Assembly: GCA_016125265.1 (NCBI GenBank)
Contig: WGMC01000038.1
Location: forward strand, 1 to 59,605
Length of the DNA: 59,605 nucleotides
Direction: 5' to 3'
DNA from: Planctomycetaceae bacterium
GTDB lineage: Bacteria > Planctomycetota > UBA1135 > GCA-002686595
Each line of letters opens with the position of its first letter. Within the stretch, counting starts at the first letter, position 1. The notes beneath the pieces were generated by a model. It searched no databases and was not told the origin of the DNA. It saw only the letters and a list, made by a program, of their open reading frames with translations. This document shows, piece after piece, positions 7,991 to 15,208 of the stretch. The position numbers and the translations under genes were made by a program.

Positions 7991-10900
7991 TTCGGAAACT
8001 GACAAGCTGATTCGCGAGGCGCCGCCTCTTAAGGGGCTAGACCTTGCAAAGCTTCCGCAGCTGCTCACTAAAGCCTTTGCCACGATTGTCTCAGCGCGAA
8101 TTCGCCTTCGCACCCGCGCTGCGGATCCGGCGGACAACAAGCTCGAGCGCGTATTGCTCAAACTAGCGCGTCTCGCGTCAGCGCACGAAATCCTCGTTGC
8201 ACTGGGACCAGACCGCACCAATCGTCGATCCGCAGCCTTCGTAGCCGCAACAGCGCACCAGACCCGTGGCTCGGTGCAAATCGGCGCCCCAAGCTCAAGC
8301 CGAATTACCACCAGTTCAATCAGTCCCGAGATAAGTTCCGCGCTTCTGTTTCTAATTGCGGAAGCGTATCCCGACGCGGCGGAAGCAGCCCGACGGATAA
8401 GCATTGACCTCGACGACGCAGGACCGGTGGAGCGTGCTTTAATCGAGGCGCTAAAGACTCTGGCTAGCGGACGCATTGCCGACGTCGCGAACGCAGCTGT
8501 ACCGGAGCCGGCCTCTGCTAAGCCCATCGAGCGCGCAATGGAGTTGCTCCTAAGTCGCCTCCTCAAGGGTGTTCGGGAACTAGCTCTCCAACTCAGCGAT
8601 CCGGCCTATGAAAAATCGGCCGGCCTCGCGCGACGCATGTTTGAGGACGTCAAGACGTCTTGCATTGAGGAGTGCTTGTATGAACCTGAGGGCAGCCAAA
8701 AGACCTTCAGTGTGTTCCCCGGGCCTCTTCATCTGGCCAACCTGCTCATCGCTGCAGAACGGGATTTGGGCGAAGCCGCCTTGGCACTCCTGCCAGCGCC
8801 GAACGGGACGGATCCTGCCCGCTGGAGCCAGATCATCCGACCTATCGCCGACACGCGCCCTTTCCTTTGGCGCAATCATGTCGACGCAATAGACCGGGGC
8901 TACCTGAATCGCGGTTGCTCTGCGGCCATAAGCTTTCCCACGGGCGGCGGCAAATCGACTCTCGCTGAACTAAAGATCGCGACGGCACTTCTTCACGACG
9001 AGCGCGTCGTATTCTTGGCGCCAACGCACGCCTTAGTTGCCCAAACCGCAACGGCCCTGCAGCGGACTTTCGGAATCGCCGCTGTCTCTGGAGATGTGGG
9101 GGACGAGGCGACGTTAGCGCCAAACATCGCGCTTCCACGAATCCTCGTCACAACGCCTGAACGTTGCCTCATGTTGCACTCGGTGCATTCAGATGCGTTC
9201 CTGGAGTTGGGCCTAGTTGTTTTTGACGAATGTCACCTCCTTCACTCTCGCCCCGACGATCGCAGCAGGCGAGGGCTGGACTCAATGCTCTGCCTGCTTG
9301 GGCTCACCAACACTGCGCCTGGTGCGGATCTGCTCCTCATCTCGGCGATGATGAAGAACACCGAGGAACTCGCAGGCTGGGTTCGGGAACTCACCGGTCG
9401 CGACTGCTTAGCTCTGAACCTCGCGTGGAAGCCCACACGACAAGTGCGAGGGTGCGTCGTCTACAATAAGTCCCGAATCAAGGAACTACGGGATTCGTTG
9501 GCAGCGGCAAAGAAGCTAAAACCTACACAAAAATCGGTGCCGGCTTCGTTGGGGCGGACTCTAACCGCTCGACCCTTCGGTCTATTTAGCCTAAGGCAGA
9601 CCTGGAGCACACGCGACCGGGAAGATTATGCACTGCGAGCGCTTCTTAACGATTCCCCTGCGCTAGCAACGAGTGCAGACAGCCTGTGGCGTTTAACACC
9701 GAACGGCAACAAAGTCGGCGCAGCAATTGCCGCTGGCGCCGTTTGCGCGGGCATGAAGACACTCGTTTTCGTGCAAAGCTCAGCCATATGTAGCAGTTGC
9801 GTGAACGAGTTCGCCAAGTTCGCGGCGCCACCCAAGCCGACGTTGACCGAAGAGGAGGACAGATTGCGCGCTCGAATCGAAGAAGAGATGGGCGGGAGCA
9901 AGTTCTGCTACCTGGCTGTCGACAAAGATAACCGGGTGGGAGCGGGCGCAGCGAGTCATCACTCGCTGCTGTTGCCTGACGAACGCGAGTTGCATGAGAG
10001 CCTCTTCAAGCGAGCCAACGGGATCGCGGTGCTCTTTGCCACTTCGACCCTCGCTCAGGGAATGAACCTCCCTAGTGAAGTCGTAGTAATCTGCGGAGAC
10101 AGCCGTTTCGATCCCACGGCGAACAAGCTTCAGCGTCTAGAAGCCCATGAGCTGCTAAACGCTGCGGGACGAGCGGGCCGTGCTGGCGATGGCGCGCACG
10201 GGTTCGTAATACTTATTCCCACTCGCGTTATCGAGTTCGATGAGGTCACTTCAGAAATCGGCAATGCTTGGTTCGACCTGCAGGCAGTGTTCGAACAATC
10301 CGATCAGTGCTTGATGATCGAAGACCCGCTTGAGGCGGCGTTAGACTCGATTCACCAAGGAATCACCGCTACCGGTGCTGGCGCATACCTTATCGGTCGG
10401 CTGCCTTTTTCAGCAGCTACGGGCGACCCAGAGCCGTCTGTCCGATTGCTTAACCGGTCGTTCGCAGTATACACTCGTAAACGCGCTGGCGATGTGTCGT
10501 GGGTCGAAACTCGGATCCAGTCCGTTGTCGATGCCCGTTCATCCTTCCCCAGAGAACATTCCGCATGGATCCGGGAACTCGCGGCTGCGACTGGGCTATC
10601 CCCAAAGCTCTTGGCAGAATTGATGACTTTGATAGATGAGGGCTCACTTCACGGAGACGCCCTCCACGTAATTGTCGAGATTTTGAATTGGATTGAAGAA
10701 GTTCCCGCTCGACTTTTCGAACTGGTTCGCGCTGAAAGTTTGGAAGGACTTTTCGGAACTTCGTACCGGAAGTTGCCGTCGGATGATCAACGAGCCGGAG
10801 TGGCTCTAAAAACGATTCGTAAAATTCTCCCGCTGTGGCTGACCGGCCGCCCGCTGCAAGAACTTGAGTCGGCTGTCCTGGCGCCGAACAAGCGCCTTGG

Positions 10901-11288
10901 CTACTGCGAGACGGCGCGGCACTTTGTTCTGCGCGTGGTTTCCGACCTCGGCTTTGTCTCGGGGCTTCCCGCGCGCCTGCTCCACGCACGCCACGCCGCT
11001 CTAAGACCCGAGGACAGCTTCGAACCTTCAACGATTCTAGCCACACTTGGCGGCATCGTCCGCGAAGGCTGCGACGCTCCCGAGTCTCTCGCTGTTCGCC
11101 TCGAACTCGGTCGCGAAGCATCCCGAGTCGGTGCCCGCCGCTTATTCGAACAGATCGCACCGTATCTCGTGGCTGGCACGCAACACGAACCCTTCAGTGA
11201 GACACGGCTCAGAGTCCGAAGCGCGATGGCTGCTGCGGGGGTTCGTGCTCCGAACGACGGAGCCCCGGGTTTTCCAAGCGACGGCTAG
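7983..11288 (+). CDS. Ski2-like SF2 DEAD/DEAH-box helicase, HamB-like candidate
   Basis: This 1101-residue protein starts at GTG 7983, inside the end of the nuclease gene. An N-terminal domain of about 280 residues has no recognisable motif. The helicase core follows: Walker A T320-G-G-G-K324-S, motif Ia FLAPTHALVAQT, DEAH-type box D415-E-C-H418, motif III LLLISAMM, motif V ATSTLAQGMNLP, and motif VI AAGRAGRAG. The last two are hallmarks of the Ski2/Hel308 group. A C-terminal region of about 350 residues has winged-helix and helical character. In Hachiman the helicase senses DNA and releases the nuclease; by analogy this protein would be the sensor or motor. The stop (TAG 11286-11288) lies one base before the right-hand repeat, and the last residues (PNDGAPGFPSDG) look non-conserved. 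Confidence 0.88.
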   Translation: MFDSETDKLIREAPPLKGLDLAKLPQLLTKAFATIVSARIRLRTRAADPADNKLERVLLKLARLASAHEILVALGPDRTNRRSAAFVAATAHQTRGSVQIGAPSSSRITTSSISPEISSALLFLIAEAYPDAAEAARRISIDLDDAGPVERALIEALKTLASGRIADVANAAVPEPASAKPIERAMELLLSRLLKGVRELALQLSDPAYEKSAGLARRMFEDVKTSCIEECLYEPEGSQKTFSVFPGPLHLANLLIAAERDLGEAALALLPAPNGTDPARWSQIIRPIADTRPFLWRNHVDAIDRGYLNRGCSAAISFPTGGGKSTLAELKIATALLHDERVVFLAPTHALVAQTATALQRTFGIAAVSGDVGDEATLAPNIALPRILVTTPERCLMLHSVHSDAFLELGLVVFDECHLLHSRPDDRSRRGLDSMLCLLGLTNTAPGADLLLISAMMKNTEELAGWVRELTGRDCLALNLAWKPTRQVRGCVVYNKSRIKELRDSLAAAKKLKPTQKSVPASLGRTLTARPFGLFSLRQTWSTRDREDYALRALLNDSPALATSADSLWRLTPNGNKVGAAIAAGAVCAGMKTLVFVQSSAICSSCVNEFAKFAAPPKPTLTEEEDRLRARIEEEMGGSKFCYLAVDKDNRVGAGAASHHSLLLPDERELHESLFKRANGIAVLFATSTLAQGMNLPSEVVVICGDSRFDPTANKLQRLEAHELLNAAGRAGRAGDGAHGFVILIPTRVIEFDEVTSEIGNAWFDLQAVFEQSDQCLMIEDPLEAALDSIHQGITATGAGAYLIGRLPFSAATGDPEPSVRLLNRSFAVYTRKRAGDVSWVETRIQSVVDARSSFPREHSAWIRELAAATGLSPKLLAELMTLIDEGSLHGDALHVIVEILNWIEEVPARLFELVRAESLEGLFGTSYRKLPSDDQRAGVALKTIRKILPLWLTGRPLQELESAVLAPNKRLGYCETARHFVLRVVSDLGFVSGLPARLLHARHAALRPEDSFEPSTILATLGGIVREGCDAPESLAVRLELGREASRVGARRLFEQIAPYLVAGTQHEPFSETRLRVRSAMAAAGVRAPNDGAPGFPSDG
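11247..11273 (+). terminator. Possible intrinsic terminator inside the helicase 3' end
   Basis: GCTCCG (11247-11252), the loop AACGA and CGGAGC (11258-11263) form a perfect six-bp stem. CCCGGG and then TTTT (11270-11273) follow. It lies within the last 14 codons of the helicase, just inside the cassette boundary. The T-run is short, so activity is uncertain. Confidence 0.35.
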
Positions 11289-11289
11289 C

Positions 11290-11485
11290 TGCTGCCGGTG
11301 CGGCTGGTGCTCGGCGCGGCGGGCCCGATCGAGGTACTCGCCGCGGCGGCGCTGCTCGTCCTCGCGATCCTCGCCCTGCGCCGCGCCGCGGGCCGGGTGT
11401 TCGCTTTGGGGATCGAGATGCGCGGGAAGGAGCCCACCTGGGGCGAGATGTACCGGGCCCTGCGCCGCAGCCGAAGCTGACGGTC
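11290..11485 (+). repeat. Right 196-bp direct repeat (detached permease tail)
   Basis: This is the second copy of the permease 3' end, 194 of 196 bases identical to 6863-7058. It carries an open stretch from 11298 that would translate to the last 60 residues of the permease with one change (L to I). It lacks the rest of the gene, so it is a remnant and not a gene. The next host gene starts at 11489, four bases beyond the repeat. Confidence 0.95.
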
Positions 11486-11488
11486 CCC

Positions 11489-13309
11489 ATGCGCGCCGTG
11501 CCAGAATGCGGCACGATGGCGGAGGCAGCGGGACCCTGGCCCCTCGAGCGGGGCGACGTGCGGCCGATGCTTGCGGCCCTCGCGCGGGGCTCGGACTGGC
11601 GCGCGGCCCTGGAGGCGCTGCTCCTCGACCTGCCGCTCGAGCGCGCGGAACGGCTGATGCAGCTCTCGCGGGAGGGCCGCGGCGCGTTTTTGCCGCTGCT
11701 CCGCGAGCCGCCGGACGGAAACGAAGCGCCGCGCGCGTTGCTCGTCGGCAACGCCCTCTCCGGCACACTCGTGGCCCTCGCCCGCGCGGGATACCGCGTG
11801 GTCGCGTTGGATCCCGAGCCCGAGCGGTTGCTGCTGGCGCGCGCCCGCGACGGGGCGCTCGCGGGGGGCGAAACGCTGTTCCTTCGCGCCGACCCGTGCG
11901 CTGCCTTGCCGTTCCGGGACCGTGTGTTCGATCTGGTCGTCGCCGAGCGCGGCGCGGGTTTGGACGCGGCGAGAAGCACCGAACTGCGCCGCGTCGCGCG
12001 CGGCGAGCTGCTGATCGCGTGCGACAACCGGCTGGCGTACAAACGCTCGAGCGGCGTGCGCGCGGACTTCCGCGTGCCGGGCCCGCGGGAGTGGCTGGGG
12101 CAGGCGCTCAAGCCGAAACGCGGCGAGCGCACCCTCGCCGCGTACCGCCGCGATCTCGGCCGCTCGTTGTGGCCCGCGGTCGAGGCGTTTGCGCTCTATC
12201 CCCACGCCGAGGACTTCAGCCACGTGGTCGCCTTGGACGGGCCGCGCCCGCGGCTCTCCATCGGCCCCAAGGAGCGCCAGAACCCGCTGAAGGTCGCGGC
12301 CGACCGCCTCGGCCTCTTTCCGTGGCTCACGCCGTCGTTCCTCCTGCGCGCCTCGTCGGGGCGCCCGGGTCGGCGGCGCGTGGACACGTGGCTCGAGGCC
12401 GTGGCCGAGGCCGCGGGCGAACCGGCGGGCGAGTTGGAGATCCTGGTCTCCACGCGCGGCAACACCGCGTTGCTGCTCACCGCGTCGCGCGGCGACGCGG
12501 GGCGGGACCTCGACGATCCGCGGGGCCGTTTTGCCCTGCACGTGCCGCTCTCGCCGCAACAGGAGGAACAGGCGCGCCGCCACATCGCGCGCCTCCGCGA
12601 ACTCGCGCGGCGTTTCCCCCACCTGCCCGTGCCGAAGGCCCTCTTCGAGGGCACCCTTCGCGGCCAGTACCTGACCGCCGAACGCCGCCTCCCGGGTTTC
12701 ACCGCGCCGCAGTTCAGCGGAGATGCGCGGGTCGCCGCGCGGCTCTACGCCGACGTCGACGAGCAACTGGCGGGGTTGGTGGTCGAGCGGTGTGTGCTCG
12801 ACGAAGCGGAGTTCGAGGCGCTGTTCGCCGCGAAGTTCGAGCGGGTGGCGCGCCTCGCCGGCCGCGCGGAAACGGCGGCGCGCATCCGCGGGCTCCTCGC
12901 CGAACTGCGCCCGCGCCTCCTGGGGGCCGAGATCCCGCTGGTGGTGCAACACGCGGACCTGCGCGGCAAACACATCCAGGTCGACAGCGACGGCCGAGTG
13001 CTGGGATACTTGGACTGGGGGTCCAGCGAGGGGCGCGACTTGCCCTGGTTCGACCTCGCGAACCTCGTGTTGCACGACACGAAGCAGGAGCACGGCTCGA
13101 GTGCCGGGGTAGCGTGGCAGCGCCTCGTGGCCGGCGACGTGGGTGCGCACGGCACACACGCGCTTCGATCCCACGCGGAGCGGCTCGCGCTCCCCGCGGA
13201 GTGGACCGAGGCGCTGCTCTTGGCACACCCCGTGCTGGTCGCCGCGATGGCCGAGAAGAACTGGGACTACAGCCGCCCCCGTTGGCTGCACCGCAACTTC
13301 GGCCTCTGA
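11489..13309 (+). CDS. Fusion of methyltransferase-like and aminoglycoside-phosphotransferase-like domains
   Basis: This is a 606-residue protein. The N-terminal half has a Rossmann-type nucleotide or SAM site (L85-V-G-N, then YRVVALDPE about 25 residues on), as in class I methyltransferases. The C-terminal half looks like an APH/choline kinase fold: H488-A-D490-LRGKHI matches the catalytic loop HGDLxxxNI, with Lys where Asn is usual, and D509-WGSSEGRD matches the metal-binding segment, followed by PWFDLANLV. Substrates are unknown; such fusions may modify glycans or lipids. ATG 11489 is used, and ATG 11516 is an alternative. Without the cassette the gene would lie eight bases after the permease stop, so it was probably the third gene of the ABC operon. 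Confidence 0.7.
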   Translation: MRAVPECGTMAEAAGPWPLERGDVRPMLAALARGSDWRAALEALLLDLPLERAERLMQLSREGRGAFLPLLREPPDGNEAPRALLVGNALSGTLVALARAGYRVVALDPEPERLLLARARDGALAGGETLFLRADPCAALPFRDRVFDLVVAERGAGLDAARSTELRRVARGELLIACDNRLAYKRSSGVRADFRVPGPREWLGQALKPKRGERTLAAYRRDLGRSLWPAVEAFALYPHAEDFSHVVALDGPRPRLSIGPKERQNPLKVAADRLGLFPWLTPSFLLRASSGRPGRRRVDTWLEAVAEAAGEPAGELEILVSTRGNTALLLTASRGDAGRDLDDPRGRFALHVPLSPQQEEQARRHIARLRELARRFPHLPVPKALFEGTLRGQYLTAERRLPGFTAPQFSGDARVAARLYADVDEQLAGLVVERCVLDEAEFEALFAAKFERVARLAGRAETAARIRGLLAELRPRLLGAEIPLVVQHADLRGKHIQVDSDGRVLGYLDWGSSEGRDLPWFDLANLVLHDTKQEHGSSAGVAWQRLVAGDVGAHGTHALRSHAERLALPAEWTEALLLAHPVLVAAMAEKNWDYSRPRWLHRNFGL

Positions 13310-13316
13310 ACACGCG

Positions 13317-15137
13317 TCAGCGCAGTTCCATGGGTGACGCGACTCGCCAGCGCAGCACCACCGTGTGGGAGCCAGCAGGCACGAGCACCGCCGCACCGTG
13401 GGCGTTGGCGCGGAAGGTCGCAAACTCTGCCCCCGTGGCGCCGTCGGTAGCGCTCGGCAACACCACACGCCGCTCACCCACACGCTGGGCGACCGCTTGG
13501 TCCTCGGAAAAGCGCCACAGTTCGCCAAAGGACCAGGGTTCCGCCACCACGAGCAACATCGGGGCCGGTGTGGTCACGGCAAAACGCTGTTCCACCTGGC
13601 CCCCGCCCGGGTCCAGGGTGAGCGGTTGTAGCGTTTCCAACTGGCCAACGGCTCCAACCACGAGCTGCGCAAGCGCCCCGGCCGGCGCCTCCACGACCGC
13701 GGCGCGGCGCGGATCGAACGCGGGATCCCAAAGGGCCTCGTGCGCCTCGTCCAGGTTCGCCGCCGGAATCGCGCGGTCGACGAGGCCCACGGGCGCCAAC
13801 TCGATGCGATCGCCGAAGTAGCGCTCGGGAGCATCGATCCAGGCGATCTCGCCGCGGAACGTGCGCCCGATCCAGGGCCCGGGTGGCATCGACTCCGGAC
13901 GAACGTAGCCCACATGGGTGTCGAGCACCGCGACGGAGGGCAGTCCCACGAAGTCCGATTCCGGGCGTCTGGCGGCGAGCACACCGCGCACGCTGCTGTC
14001 GAGACCGAGCAGCGCCCGCGGCGCGCTGTCCGGACGCTCGGCGAGCACCCTGTCGAAGTCCCGCACGAACGCCGTGGCCTCCCCCCATTCCTCCAGGCGA
14101 GCCCGCCGCGGGCCCTCGCTCGCGGCAAAACCGAGCAGCGGCACCAAAAGCCAAATCCAACTTCCCACGCGGCGCGCGACGGGCTCCCCGAGCACGGCGA
14201 GGGCTCCACCCACGAGGAGCGCGATGGGTGCCTGGCTCGGGTAGTAGCGGTAGGCGGCAAACGGATCGAGGGCGAACGGCACCAGGGCCGCGAGCAACAG
14301 GGCGAGCCCGAACAGGAGGAGCCGCCGGCGGCGCGCGACGGCCAGCGCCAATCCAGCGAAGCCCAACACGTAGTGGGCCGCGGCCGGCGCGATCGCAAGA
14401 CCGGCGAGCATGTGCTCGTCGCGCTCGAGCACGCCCGTGACGTAGTGCGATGCTCCGAATTCCGATCGCCCCGCGGCGCCGGTGGCCGAACCCCGAAGGA
14501 CCAGGAAGTGCGCCGCCACGGCCACCACCGGCAGGACCGCCAGCAGGATCCGCCGCGGCCGCGAAACGGGCGCGAAGCACCCGAGCCAGAGGGCGAGCAG
14601 CAGCGCGGTGCCGTAGACCTCCTCGTTGACCAGGTACTGCCACAGGAATCCCGCCGCGGCGCACCCGAGGTCGAACCCACGTCCGCCCCCACGGGCGGGC
14701 GGCCGCGCGAAACGTACGGCTCCGAGGAGGGCGATGAGCGCACCGAAAGTCGAGAGTGGACGATTGGCGGCGGCCAACCAGGCCAGGGAGTCCGCGACTC
14801 CCGCGCCCAGCACGAACAGGACCGCGATCGCCAGGGAGCCCGCCCGCCCCGCGCCCAGGGCGCGGGCCAGGTGGAGCAGCAGCACCCCATTCAGCCCGTG
14901 CAAGAGCCCCTGGAGCCAAAAACCGAGGGGCGCGAAGTCGAGGTCCGTGGCGGCCGCGATCCCGGCGATCCATTGGTCCGCCAGGGGCCGGAAGACGTGG
15001 CCCGGGGGCGCGCCCGCCCGCAACTGGCCGACGAGCGCGTATTCCTCGCCGCTCGGGCCGAGCTCGAGCAAACCGCGCCAGGCCACCGCCGCGGCGGCCA
15101 GCACCCAGATCCCGTCCCAACGCAGCGCCACGCCCAA
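13317..15137 (-). CDS. Multi-pass membrane protein, glycosyltransferase-like
   Basis: This is a 606-residue protein with about ten hydrophobic segments in the first 340 residues, alternating with short charged loops, and a soluble C-terminal part of about 260 residues. The early sequence (GEEYALVGQLRAGAPPGHVFRPLADQW) resembles the first loop of dolichyl-phosphate-mannose-type GT-C membrane proteins. No clear DD or DE catalytic pair can be assigned, so the function stays open. The first start is TTG 15137; GTG 15131, two codons later, is equally plausible. The gene is convergent with the fusion gene at 11489 with only seven bases between stops. A strong hairpin at 15144-15175 separates it from the upstream metalloprotease gene. 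Confidence 0.75.
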   Translation of the reverse strand: MGVALRWDGIWVLAAAAVAWRGLLELGPSGEEYALVGQLRAGAPPGHVFRPLADQWIAGIAAATDLDFAPLGFWLQGLLHGLNGVLLLHLARALGAGRAGSLAIAVLFVLGAGVADSLAWLAAANRPLSTFGALIALLGAVRFARPPARGGGRGFDLGCAAAGFLWQYLVNEEVYGTALLLALWLGCFAPVSRPRRILLAVLPVVAVAAHFLVLRGSATGAAGRSEFGASHYVTGVLERDEHMLAGLAIAPAAAHYVLGFAGLALAVARRRRLLLFGLALLLAALVPFALDPFAAYRYYPSQAPIALLVGGALAVLGEPVARRVGSWIWLLVPLLGFAASEGPRRARLEEWGEATAFVRDFDRVLAERPDSAPRALLGLDSSVRGVLAARRPESDFVGLPSVAVLDTHVGYVRPESMPPGPWIGRTFRGEIAWIDAPERYFGDRIELAPVGLVDRAIPAANLDEAHEALWDPAFDPRRAAVVEAPAGALAQLVVGAVGQLETLQPLTLDPGGGQVEQRFAVTTPAPMLLVVAEPWSFGELWRFSEDQAVAQRVGERRVVLPSATDGATGAEFATFRANAHGAAVLVPAGSHTVVLRWRVASPMELR

Positions 15138-15143
15138 AAGACT

Positions 15144-15175
15144 AGCGCCGCCGAGGGACGTCCCGCGGCGGCGCT
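15144..15175 (-). terminator. Hairpin terminator after the metalloprotease gene
   Basis: AGCGCCGCCG (15144-15153) pairs with CGGCGGCGCT (15166-15175). An inner GGGA/TCCC stem closes a tight loop. Read on the minus strand, the hairpin lies 34 bases past the metalloprotease stop and is followed by CTAGTCTTTTGG, a weak U-tract. Confidence 0.65.
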
Positions 15176-15208
15176 TTGCTTTGGCCGTGCCGGTTTCCTG
15201 CTAGACCC

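Larger units (their letters stand above)
7059..11485 (+). mobile_element. Two-gene nuclease-helicase cassette flanked by 196-bp direct repeats, no recombinase
   Basis: The segment between the two 196-bp repeats is 4231 bp, and the cassette plus one repeat is 4427 bp. It holds only a nuclease-like gene and a helicase gene on the plus strand. Its base composition departs sharply from the host: 29 of 60 bases at 7201-7260 are G or C, against 47 of 60 at 5221-5280. It also uses codons rare in the neighbours (TTA, AAT, ATA). The insertion lies just after a host stop codon and restores an intact host gene end, as genomic islands that use the 3' end of a gene do; the e14 prophage in icd is the classic case. 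No integrase, transposase or resolvase is encoded. Such an enzyme may act in trans or have been lost. Confidence 0.85.

Noticed and set aside
11298..11480. A 60-codon frame that could be called a small membrane protein gene
   Set aside because: It is the duplicated tail of the permease inside the right-hand repeat and has no start signal of its own.
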